A DNA stretch of 64,000 bases. It comes from Terrimonas ferruginea DSM 30193 (GTDB lineage: Bacteria; Bacteroidota; Bacteroidia; Chitinophagales; Chitinophagaceae). Shown here in pieces: positions 36,048 to 43,364 of this stretch. The notes below the pieces were generated by a model. That model made no database searches. It had not been told where the DNA came from and worked only from the letters and a program-made list of their open reading frames with translations. The stretch spans positions 292,459 through 356,458 of the forward strand of contig NZ_KE384399.1 of the NCBI RefSeq assembly GCF_000425585.1. The letters run 5' to 3'. Both the position numbers and the translations under genes were made by a program. The stretch's first letter is position 1. Each line of letters starts with the position of its first letter.

Positions 36048-36236
36048 ATGGCAGATAAGAAATCATTTGTCTTACGCATAGACAGCGAAACCTTCAAAGC
36101 GCTCGAGAGATGGGCTGCGGATGAATTCCGCAGTGTCAATGGGCAAATAGAGTGGATGTTGCATCAACAACTGAAGGAAGCCGGCCGTCTGAAAGACACG
36201 CCGCCGAAAAAGACCAGGCCGAAGGAAGGGGAATGA
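36048..36236 (+). CDS. Arc-like ribbon-helix-helix DNA-binding protein
   Basis: This 62-residue protein has a short N-terminal strand KSFVLRID, helix A (SETFKALERWAADEF) and helix B (SVNGQIEWMLHQQLKEA), the layout of Arc/MetJ-type dimers in which the strand pair contacts DNA. The RSVNGQIEWML part closely resembles the Arc core. The tail is Lys/Pro-rich. It is co-transcribed with the SPFH gene and may autoregulate through the inverted repeat at 35118-35140. A strong palindromic terminator follows 44 nt later. Confidence 0.85.
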   Translation: MADKKSFVLRIDSETFKALERWAADEFRSVNGQIEWMLHQQLKEAGRLKDTPPKKTRPKEGE

Positions 36237-36237
36237 G

Positions 36238-36371
36238 GCAATAGTGAATAGTCAGTATTGAATGGTCAATAGTGAATTAAAAAGCCATGGTTCGTGTATA
36301 CACGAACCATGGCTTTTTTTACTTAATACTTAATAATTATTACTTACTACTTATTACTTACTACTTCTCCC
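36238..36371. repeat. Heptamer repeats around a palindromic terminator
   Basis: The stretch ATAGTGA-ATAGTCA-GTATTGA-ATGGTCA-ATAGTGA precedes the terminator palindrome. ACTTAAT-ACTTAAT and TACTTAC-TACTTAT-TACTTAC-TACTT follow it up to the end of the M1 peptidase gene. Both sides show 7-bp periodicity. Confidence 0.6.
36281..36320. terminator. Palindromic terminator
   Basis: An uninterrupted inverted repeat centred at 36298/36299 with 18-bp arms (core GTTCGTGTATACACGAAC) is followed by TTTTTTT. It ends the SPFH-Arc operon and, with A residues on the other side, can also act on the convergent M1 peptidase transcript. Confidence 0.85.
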
Positions 36372-38726
36372 TCACTTCGCGCGTTGCATCGGATTCACAC
36401 CCTGGCTTTGGCCACGGGCCGCGTTAAGCTTTTGCTTGTAAGCGCGGAAGCGGGAAGGCGCCGGTATTTGTCCCCAGGTATTATTGCTCTCGTCGATGTC
36501 GGCCGTTTCGCGCATTGGATCAAGACGGATAGCCGTTACTTCTTTGTCTTTCATGAAAAATTTCACTACCTGCTTTTCGTTACCTCTCCAGATTTGTGCA
36601 GGAATGCGGTCAACCTGTTTGGAACCGTCTTTGAATGTCCATTCAACGATAATCGGCATCACCAGTCCGCCTTTATTACTGAAGCTGAGTTCATAAAAAT
36701 GCTTATTGGCAAATTGTTGCTTACCTGCGGCATCCAATTGTTCATACGGCACCTGCATTGTAGTGCTGTAAGTGCTGGTGTCAACGGAAGCCAGACCACG
36801 TGCATAACGCCAGTAGAAATCGCGTGCAGCCGTATCGCGGTCGGTATAGAATTGTATTTTCTTGTCTTCGCGGTTGCGCACTTTTGAAATGTCTTCAAAT
36901 TCATTTACCAGTGGCTTTTCGATGCGGCGTGTCATGGTGCGCCCATTGGGCAATGCTGCGTCTGTATCAGCGCGTGCATATTTGACGGAGTCGAGAGAAA
37001 TGTCGCAGGCATCGGTGCTGTAAAACCATCCGCGCCAGAACCAGTCGAGGTTTTCGCCGGTGGCATCGTTCATGGTACGGAACAGATCGGCTGGTGTCGG
37101 ATGTTTGAATGCCCAGCGGCGTGCATATTCTTTAAAGGCGTAGTCAAACAATTCACGGCCTACTACGGTTTCACGCAGGATATTGAGACCTGTTGCCGGC
37201 TTCGCATAAGCGTTGGGGCCAAAGCGTGCAATGTTTTCCGAGTTGGTCATGATAGGCTCCAGTTCGTCTTTGGGCAACTTCATGTAATCGGTGATGCTAT
37301 AAGCCGGGCCGCGTTTGCTGGGGAATTTATTGTCCCACAGTTCTTCCGTGAGGTATTCAACAAAAGTATTGAGGCCTTCATCCATCCATGTCCACTGGCG
37401 TTCATCGCTGTTGATGATCATCGGGAAGAAGTTGTGTCCTACTTCGTGAATGATCACACCGAGCATGCCATTCTTGGTGCCTTCACTATAAGTACCGTCT
37501 TTTTCCGTACGGCCGAAGTTGAAACAGATCATTGGGTATTCCATACCATTGGAAGCCTCAACGCTGATAGCAACCGGGTAAGGATAAGGAATGGTGAAGT
37601 CGGAATATGTTTTTACCGTGTGGGCCACAGCTTTGCTGGAAAATTTACGGTACAACCCGTATGCTTCCTTTCCGTAGTAGCTCATGCACATGATTTTCTT
37701 TCCTTGTACATTTTGCGGTACGGCGTCCCACACAAATTTGCGGGAGCTGGTCCAGGCGAAGTCGCGTACATTATCGGCTTTATAGATCCATGTTTTTTTG
37801 GCTTTGCTTTTTTTGCTTTCCGCGGCTTTGGCTTCTTCGAGCGTTACCACTTCCACCGGTTCGCGGGAGGTTTGGGCTTTCTGCCAGCGACCGAGTTGCG
37901 CGGGCGTGAGTACCTGCGCATAGTTCTGGCATTCGCCGGTAGAACCAACCACGTGGTCAGCCGGAACGGTCATCTGTACTTTGAAGTTGCCAAAGGTGAG
38001 GGCAAATTCGCCACGTCCGGTAAACTGGTTGTGCTGCCAGCCCTGGAAATCGCTGTACACACAAAGACGGGGATACCATTGTGTGATGGTAAAAAGGTAA
38101 TTGCCGTCTTCGGGAAACAGTTCGTAACCGCCACGGCCGCCGCGGCTCATGCGGTCGGTAATGGTGTAGTGCCAGTCTATTTTGAACACGAAGCGTTGTC
38201 CGGGTTTGAGAACAGCAGGCAGCTCAAGACGCATCATTGTTTTGTTGATGGTATACTTGAGTGGTTTGCCCAGTGCATCGGTTACTTTGGTGATCTGGTG
38301 TCCGAGTTTGTTATCGGTGTTGCCTTCTTCCAACCGGGCGAGGCCGCGGTCGGTGAACACTTCCGGCATCGTGGTTGAATTCTGGTAATTCGCGTTGTTG
38401 ACGCTGCTGTGCTGGTTTTCGTCCAGTTGCAGCCACAGATAGGTGAGCGGGTCCGGTGAGTTGTTGAAGTAAGTGATGGTTTCACTTCCGGTGAGGCGGA
38501 GATTTTCTTCATCCAGTTCTGCACGGATATCGTAATCGGCGCGCTGCTGCCAGTACTTTGGACCGGGAGCACCGCTGGCGGTACGGTATTCATTCGGCGT
38601 GGGAAGAATAGTGCCCAGTGCTTCGAACTTGTTACCGTGGTTGCTGCCAGGGTTGTTCTGAATGTTCTGGGCCATGGTTGCTGCAGCGAAAAAGCTGAAA
38701 CAGGCGACCAGTAAGGATTTTTTCAT
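36372..38726 (-). CDS. M1 family metallopeptidase (aminopeptidase)
   Basis: This exported zinc aminopeptidase of 784 residues has a signal peptide (LLVACFSFFAAATMAQ). The zinc site HEVGHN near 427 is followed by the third ligand Glu in WMDEGLNTF, the spacing of the M1 HExxH-18-E motif. GMEYPMICF stands for the GAMEN substrate motif (here GMEYP). The N-terminal beta domain (about 60-290) and a C-terminal part follow the M1 plan. It is divergent from no gene and lies 83 nt downstream of the HupE-like gene on the same strand. Confidence 0.92.
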   Translation of the reverse strand: MKKSLLVACFSFFAAATMAQNIQNNPGSNHGNKFEALGTILPTPNEYRTASGAPGPKYWQQRADYDIRAELDEENLRLTGSETITYFNNSPDPLTYLWLQLDENQHSSVNNANYQNSTTMPEVFTDRGLARLEEGNTDNKLGHQITKVTDALGKPLKYTINKTMMRLELPAVLKPGQRFVFKIDWHYTITDRMSRGGRGGYELFPEDGNYLFTITQWYPRLCVYSDFQGWQHNQFTGRGEFALTFGNFKVQMTVPADHVVGSTGECQNYAQVLTPAQLGRWQKAQTSREPVEVVTLEEAKAAESKKSKAKKTWIYKADNVRDFAWTSSRKFVWDAVPQNVQGKKIMCMSYYGKEAYGLYRKFSSKAVAHTVKTYSDFTIPYPYPVAISVEASNGMEYPMICFNFGRTEKDGTYSEGTKNGMLGVIIHEVGHNFFPMIINSDERQWTWMDEGLNTFVEYLTEELWDNKFPSKRGPAYSITDYMKLPKDELEPIMTNSENIARFGPNAYAKPATGLNILRETVVGRELFDYAFKEYARRWAFKHPTPADLFRTMNDATGENLDWFWRGWFYSTDACDISLDSVKYARADTDAALPNGRTMTRRIEKPLVNEFEDISKVRNREDKKIQFYTDRDTAARDFYWRYARGLASVDTSTYSTTMQVPYEQLDAAGKQQFANKHFYELSFSNKGGLVMPIIVEWTFKDGSKQVDRIPAQIWRGNEKQVVKFFMKDKEVTAIRLDPMRETADIDESNNTWGQIPAPSRFRAYKQKLNAARGQSQGVNPMQRAK

Positions 38727-38809
38727 TTGATGCTGTTTGTGTATACCTAAGAGCCGCGCCTGCGGCGGGCTGTGTTTCCGAATTTGTGACGGTTTAATGG
38801 TTAACAGCG

Positions 38810-39382
38810 CTAGATACGTTCCAATACCATCAAGGCCGAAAGGCCAAAAACGGCGGCGGAAACAAATATCACATATTCGCGGCGCTCCACCCGGAAAAAA
38901 TCCAGGATAATCTTGGCAAAAACCAGCAGTACTAATACAACCACCAGTTGTCCGGCTTCCAGTCCCACGTTGAATCCAAACAATCCCCAGCCGAGACTTT
39001 GATCGCTGGCCAGCATCATGCGGATGCTGTTGGCAAAGCCAAGTCCGTGTATCAAACCAAAGAACAAAGCCAGGAAATAATTGATCCTGACCGTACGGGG
39101 AGTGAATTTACGTTGAAACAGATTGGAAAAAGCGGTGATTACGATGGTGACCGGGATCAATACTTCCACCAGCTTGCTGTTGATGCGCACGATATCCAGC
39201 ACGCTCAGCGCAAGCGTAAGCGAGTGCCCGATGGTGAAAGCGGTGACCAATATCAGTACCTGCTTCCAGTCGCGCAGCGTATAAATAGCGGCCAGGGCAG
39301 CAATAAAGAGCTGATGATCCAGTGCGTCGCTACTAATAATGTGTTTCCAGCCTTCTTCGAAATAAAAAACAAAGTCCTGCAT
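38810..39382 (-). CDS. HupE/UreJ-like membrane protein
   Basis: This 190-residue multi-pass protein has about six hydrophobic helices. It carries the family signature FGLIHGLGFANSIRMML near the middle, and TIGHSLTLALSVL with conserved His and Ser in an earlier helix. HupE/UreJ proteins are associated with nickel or cobalt uptake for hydrogenase or urease, but no such enzyme is encoded here. In this window the neighbours are an M1 peptidase and a DUF6702-like exported protein. The function in this context is unknown. Confidence 0.85.
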   Translation of the reverse strand: MQDFVFYFEEGWKHIISSDALDHQLFIAALAAIYTLRDWKQVLILVTAFTIGHSLTLALSVLDIVRINSKLVEVLIPVTIVITAFSNLFQRKFTPRTVRINYFLALFFGLIHGLGFANSIRMMLASDQSLGWGLFGFNVGLEAGQLVVVLVLLVFAKIILDFFRVERREYVIFVSAAVFGLSALMVLERI

Positions 39383-39493
39383 CGGCTCGACCTCCCGGTG
39401 CGTCTTTTTTACGGATGATAAAAATGATTTGCGTGACGGGCGCTACGCTTCAAAATAAACCAGACTTTTGTAAACGAAAAAATAATTGTGTTA

Positions 39494-40009
39494 ATGGCAA
39501 CATTGATTTATAAATGGTTAATGCTTTTCTGGCTGCTGCCAGGTACAGCGCAGGAACACGCAAAGGAGGTTCACCCCTTTCACGTAAGCACAACGGAGAT
39601 TCAGCATAACGCGGCGGAACAGACCCTGGAGATCAGTTGCCGCATTTTTACCGACGATTTTGAAGATGCTTTGCGCAAGGTTTACAAAACCAAAGCCGAT
39701 TTTTCCGCACCCGCGATGAAAACGGCCATGGATGAGCTGGTAAAAAAATATGTTCCGGCCCATCTTCAGCTCTCGATCGACGGCAAGGCTGCTGCCATTA
39801 AGGTATTGGGTTGGGAAAAAGAAAGCGAGGCCGTGTTTGTGTACATGGAAGTGGACAATGTGCCCTCCGTTAAAAAAGCGGAGGTGGTCAATACGGTCTT
39901 ATTCGACCTTTTCGACGATCAGATGAACCTGATTCATTTTTTTGTAAACGGCAATCGGAAAAGTGTGAAGCTGACGTATCCGGAGAAGACTGCGGCATTT
40001 GCTTTTTGA
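39494..40009 (+). CDS. DUF6702-like exported protein
   Basis: This protein of about 171 residues has a short hydrophobic N-terminus (TLIYKWLMLFWLLPGTAQ) that looks like a signal peptide. The mature part, HPFHVSTTEIQHNAAEQTLEI...RIFTDDFEDALRK and a C-terminal LFDDQMNLIHFFVNGNRKSVKL (split), is typical of the DUF6702 family. I start at the ATG at 39494; a GTG two codons earlier is possible. It is divergent from the HupE-like gene. The name reflects family resemblance only; the function is unknown. Confidence 0.8.
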   Translation: MATLIYKWLMLFWLLPGTAQEHAKEVHPFHVSTTEIQHNAAEQTLEISCRIFTDDFEDALRKVYKTKADFSAPAMKTAMDELVKKYVPAHLQLSIDGKAAAIKVLGWEKESEAVFVYMEVDNVPSVKKAEVVNTVLFDLFDDQMNLIHFFVNGNRKSVKLTYPEKTAAFAF

Positions 40010-40013
40010 GAAA

Positions 40014-40112
40014 AGCAAATGAATGTGAAAAGTCAAAATTCAAAAAGGGAACGGACCTGCTAAACGCTAAATTCATTCCCCGATTTTCAAATCATCAAAT
40101 TTTCAAATTAAC
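40014..40112. repeat. Heptamer repeats between convergent genes
   Basis: GTGAAAA-GTCAAAA-TTCAAAA follows the DUF6702 gene, and TTTTCAAATCATCAAATTTT-type units precede the end of the CorC-type gene. These are the same units as in the ilv and leu spacers. No terminator-like hairpin or gene is seen. Confidence 0.55.
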
Positions 40113-40113
40113 C

Positions 40114-41406
40114 TTATTCTTCCATTTCCTCCCGGATCTGGGGGCTGATCTTTACCAGGATCTTGTCGATCCGGTGACCATCCATGTCTACGATCTCGAT
40201 GGCGAAACCATGCCAATCCACCCTGTCGCCGGTATGCGGGATGCGTTCGAGTTCATGGAGAATAAAACCGCCGAGTGTATCGAACTCCTGTTCGCCCTCG
40301 TTCATGTATTCCGTCTTTTCAAAACGCGTAAGAAAATCGTAGAAGGGGATTTGTGCATCCACGAGGAAGCTGCCGTCTTCGCGTTCCACGATTTCGTAAT
40401 CCGGAATATTCGGTTGGGGCATTTCACCGATGATGGCTTCGAGGATGTCGTTGAGGGTGATCATGCCAAGGATGCTGCCGTACTCGTCAACGATGAAGCA
40501 GGAATGAAGCTGGGATTCTTTGAACTTCTCCATCACCTGGAACGCGGTGTTGTTTTCCGGTACGAATAACGCGGGGCGCATCAGGTCGCGGAACAACGCA
40601 TTGTCCGGGCTCACATAGAGGTCTTTGATCGATACAACGCCTTTGATATTGTCGATATTATTATCGCAGATGGGATAGATCGAGTGGGGTTCGGAAGTGA
40701 TCTTTTCCTTGATTGTTTCTTCAGAATCGTTCAGGTTGAACCAGATGATATCACTGCGATGCGTCATCAGCGAGGTGATGTTGCGGTCGCTCAGGTGGAA
40801 AACGCGTTCGATGATCTCCTGTTCGGTTTCTTCGATAGTACCTTGTTCGGTTCCTTCGCTGATGATCGCTTTGATCTCTTCTTCCGTCACCTGGTTATCA
40901 TTCGGCTTGAGGCTGAAGATGCGTACGATCAGGTTGCTGGATTTACTCAGCAGCCAGATAAAGGGGTGCGTTATCTGGCTGAGGACACGCATGGGGCCTG
41001 CCACAAATTTCGCGATGCCTTCGGGTTTGGAAAGCCCAAGGCGTTTGGGTACGAGTTCACCAAAAATAATCGTGAAGTAAGTAACAATGATAACGACCAT
41101 TGTGGTGGCGATGCCTTTGCTGTAAGGAGCGAGGGCAGGCCATTTATGCAGAAATGCGGCAAAATCATCCGTGATCTTTTCGCCGGAATAAATACCGGTC
41201 ATGATACCGATAACGGTAATGCCCATTTGAACGGTAGAAAGAAATGTTTCGGGTTTATGAGCGAGTTTGAGCGCTTCGGCCGCCTTTTTATCCCCGCGGT
41301 TGGCCTGTGATTCAAGTCTTGATTTACGCGCCGATACCAGTGCAATTTCGGCCATTGAAAAAAGGCCGTTCAGCAAGATCAGTCCTGCCAATATGAGTAT
41401 TTCCAT
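40114..41406 (-). CDS. CNNM/CBS/CorC-type transporter-associated protein (HlyC/CorC family)
   Basis: This 430-residue protein has an N-terminal CNNM/DUF21 membrane domain with about four helices (1-190, beginning MEILILAGLILLNGLFSMAE). A pair of CBS domains follows (about 205-330, LMTHRSDIIWFNL and LHSCFIVDEYGSILGMITLND, split) and then a CorC_HlyC transporter-associated domain (about 345-425, ending GHRIDKILVKI). The family is linked to Mg2+/Co2+ homeostasis; 'hemolysin' is an old name. It follows the PAP2 gene with no intervening base (stop TAA then ATG), so the two are coupled. Confidence 0.92.
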   Translation of the reverse strand: MEILILAGLILLNGLFSMAEIALVSARKSRLESQANRGDKKAAEALKLAHKPETFLSTVQMGITVIGIMTGIYSGEKITDDFAAFLHKWPALAPYSKGIATTMVVIIVTYFTIIFGELVPKRLGLSKPEGIAKFVAGPMRVLSQITHPFIWLLSKSSNLIVRIFSLKPNDNQVTEEEIKAIISEGTEQGTIEETEQEIIERVFHLSDRNITSLMTHRSDIIWFNLNDSEETIKEKITSEPHSIYPICDNNIDNIKGVVSIKDLYVSPDNALFRDLMRPALFVPENNTAFQVMEKFKESQLHSCFIVDEYGSILGMITLNDILEAIIGEMPQPNIPDYEIVEREDGSFLVDAQIPFYDFLTRFEKTEYMNEGEQEFDTLGGFILHELERIPHTGDRVDWHGFAIEIVDMDGHRIDKILVKISPQIREEMEE

Positions 41407-42024
41407 TTAAGAAGACAACGTTGGTTGTTTATCGAAGATAGCGAATCCGAATCGCTTATTGAAAAGCCGGGCCGTAAATGTTCCCACAGCCAGCCCCAGC
41501 AGGGTGCCGCCAAGAACGTCGCCGGGATAATGGACACCCACGTAAATCTGCGCATAAGAGATGGCGCCAGCCCACAAAAACGCGATCCACGCGTGCCGGA
41601 AAACGGGCCGGAAGGTAAAGTAGAAAAAGCCGGCCACGCCGAAGTGATTGGCAGCGTGATTGGAAGTGAAGCTGAAACCGCCGGAGCAATGGTCTACCAG
41701 CAGCCGTACATTGGCCCAAAAATCCGGATCACTGCAGGGACGGAGGCGTTCAAACCCTGCCTTGATGATCCGCGCACCGATCATATCGGTCATGGAAACA
41801 GTCACCAGCAGAAAAAGCACCCACCACCAGCCTTTCGCTTTAAAATTGTGAGCGGCCAGCACGATCAGGAAAAGATAAAGCGGCGCCCAGTTGAGTGAGT
41901 TCCGGAGAAAAGGCATCAGGCTGTCGAAAAACGGATTGGTCATATTGCTATTAATGACCATAAAGAGCCATTGGTCCCAATCTTTCAGCATATTTAGTAT
42001 GGTGGATTGCAGTAAAATGAGCAT
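41407..42024 (-). CDS. PAP2-family membrane phosphatase
   Basis: This 205-residue membrane protein carries the three phosphatase motifs: KAGFERLRP, SFTSNHAANHFG (the PSGH motif, here with Ser-Asn-His) and YAQIYVGVHYPGDVLGG (the SRx5HxxxD motif). About five hydrophobic helices surround them. Enzymes of this type dephosphorylate lipid phosphates such as undecaprenyl diphosphate or phosphatidylglycerophosphate. The active site faces the periplasm. It is the first gene of a two-gene unit with the CorC-type gene. Confidence 0.9.
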   Translation of the reverse strand: MLILLQSTILNMLKDWDQWLFMVINSNMTNPFFDSLMPFLRNSLNWAPLYLFLIVLAAHNFKAKGWWWVLFLLVTVSMTDMIGARIIKAGFERLRPCSDPDFWANVRLLVDHCSGGFSFTSNHAANHFGVAGFFYFTFRPVFRHAWIAFLWAGAISYAQIYVGVHYPGDVLGGTLLGLAVGTFTARLFNKRFGFAIFDKQPTLSS

Positions 42025-42034
42025 GGCAGCAAAG

Positions 42035-42720
42035 GTAAGGAGGGAAGGCGTAAGGTAGAAGGGTTAAGGCGTAGGGTGTAAGGTGTAGGGTGTAGGGTGA
42101 AACAGCCGCCCGATACTTCGGCCTCTCGAAGGGAACAGCCGGTTGTAAGTTTTAAGTAGTAAGTTATAAGTAAACAGCCGGGAGCGTCACGCGGGCCGGC
42201 CTTTCAAAGCCTTGTTCGCAAATGCGGCTTTGCATACCGAGGCCGATACTTCGGCCTCTCGAAGGGGAACAGCAGGTTGTAAGTAATAAGTTTTAAGTTT
42301 TAAGTAAACAGCCGGGAGCATCAGGCGGGCCGGCCTTTCAAAGCCTTGTTCGCAAATGCGGCTTTGCATACCGAGGCCGATACTTCGGCCTCTCGACGGG
42401 AACAGCCGGTTGTAAGTAATAAGTTTTAAGTTATAAGTAAGCAGCCGGGAGCACAACGCGGGCCGGCCTTTCAAAGCCTTGTTCGCAAATGCGGCTTTGC
42501 ATACTGAGGCCGATACTTCGGCCTCTCGAAGGGAACAGCCGGTTGTAAGTAATAAGTTTTAAGTTATAAGTAAGCAGCCGGGAGCATCAGGCGGGCCGGC
42601 CTTTCAAAGCCTTGTTCGCAAATGCGGCTTTGCATACTGAGGCCGATACTTCGGCCTCTCGAAGGGAACAGCCGGTTGTAAGTAATAAGTTTTAAGTTAT
42701 AAGTAAGCATCCGGACGCGG
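42035..42720. repeat. 133-bp tandem repeat array with two hairpins per unit (4 copies)
   Basis: GGGCCGGCC marks units at 42193, 42327, 42460 and 42593, a period of 133-134 bp. Each unit holds three parts. The first is GGCCTTTCAAAGCC with a second pairing AAAGCC...GGCTTT. The second is the hairpin GAGGCCGA-TAC-TTCGGCCTC. The third is a spacer of 7-bp units (AAGTAAT, AAGTTTT, AAGTTAT, AAGTAAG). Before the first unit there is a pure heptamer run AGGCGTA-GGGTGTA-AGGTGTA-GGGTGTA-GGGTGAA (42069-42103). No genuine gene lies in the array. Confidence 0.9.
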
Positions 42721-42769
42721 GTTGATCTTTCAAGTTGCGCTGTCAGTTCATGCTGACACGAACCAAGGG

Positions 42770-42835
42770 ATGCCCATTGACGATTGACCATTGACCATTG
42801 ACGATTCACCATTGCCCATTCACGATTCACAATCC
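42770..42835. repeat. TTGACCA/TTCACGA heptamer run
   Basis: Eight consecutive 7-bp units (TTGACGA, TTGACCA, TTGACCA, TTGACGA, TTCACCA, TTGCCCA, TTCACGA, TTCACAA) follow a small TGTCAG/CTGACA hairpin (42740-42757). They end about 15 bp before the promoter of the 66-residue protein gene. Confidence 0.75.
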
Positions 42836-42851
42836 TTTAACACCTGTTCAT

Positions 42852-42882
42852 TTTGCTAAAACCCTTAATAGTACTACCTTTG
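42852..42882 (+). promoter_or_regulatory. Consensus promoter of the 66-residue protein gene
   Basis: TTTG (42852-42855), 19 nt, then TACCTTTG (42875-42882) is an exact match to the Bacteroidota primary-sigma pattern TTTG-N19-TAnnTTTG. It is the best promoter in the window. Transcription should start near 42888, giving a 5' leader of about 133 nt in which TGAGCAA (42892) and TTGCTCA (42978) can pair. Confidence 0.8.
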
Positions 42883-43022
42883 CAGCGCAATTGAGCAACC
42901 ATTAGGTACCTTATTTAGTCAGTGATAGTTCAGAACCACTTCTTTTAACGATTCTTCAGGTTTTTTCTTCGCACTACTTGCTCATCGGGGGGATATTAGT
43001 TTAACAAAAAAAAGATTGTAAG

Positions 43023-43223
43023 ATGAAAACAAGTGTATTGCCATCTGTGGTACAGATGGAACCTGCAGTGCTGCAACAATTAGTAGCTGAAGTAAAAGAA
43101 ACCCTGGCAACGGACCTGCAGTTAGCAGCCCCACGCCAACGTCGTTCATTCGGAGCCGTGGATATCTGGAATATCCGCCGTCGTGGTAAAACTGCCGCCG
43201 GCCGTATCAGAACCGCCAGCTAA
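43023..43223 (+). CDS. Small basic protein of unknown function
   Basis: This 66-residue protein has an amphipathic helical N-terminal half (MEPAVLQQLVAEVKETLA) and a strongly basic C-terminal half (RQRRSFGAVDIWNIRRRGK, then Ala/Gly/Arg). There is no signal peptide. The WNI(R/Q)R-type motif near the C-terminus resembles that of short uncharacterised Bacteroidota proteins I have seen, but I cannot name a family. The gene has a consensus promoter, a long possibly structured leader and a strong terminator 30 nt after the stop. It is thus an isolated, probably highly transcribed unit. A nucleic-acid- or ribosome-associated role would fit the charge but is only a guess. Confidence 0.8.
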   Translation: MKTSVLPSVVQMEPAVLQQLVAEVKETLATDLQLAAPRQRRSFGAVDIWNIRRRGKTAAGRIRTAS

Positions 43224-43252
43224 TCGACGATATAAGCCCTTGAAAAACACCT

Positions 43253-43278
43253 GCCCCGTTTTTTACGGGGCTTTTTTT
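43253..43278 (+). terminator. Terminator after the 66-residue protein gene
   Basis: GCCCCGT (43253-43259) pairs with ACGGGGC (43265-43271), followed by seven T. Confidence 0.9.
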
Positions 43279-43314
43279 TACCGTTTATCCCGGCTCTGCC
43301 GCTTCACTCCGCGG

Positions 43315-43322
43315 TTACTTTT
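43315..43322 (+). promoter_or_regulatory. -7 promoter box (TACTTTTG) of the sulfatase-type gene
   Basis: TACTTTTG fits TAnnTTTG. Transcription from it would begin after the GTG at 43323, so the ATG at 43365 must be the start of the following gene if this promoter is used. Confidence 0.5.
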
Positions 43323-43364
43323 GTGAATCCGGGGAAAAAGCATTTTTTTGTGGGCCATTTAACT

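Noticed and set aside
37101-38378. 425-codon plus-strand ORF
   Set aside because: It is antisense to the M1 peptidase gene, which has a complete signal peptide and zinc motif. The ORF is a by-product of codon use.
42187-42830. Minus-strand ORFs of 95 and 88 codons with repeated segments
   Set aside because: They are translations of the 133-bp repeat array and its flank.
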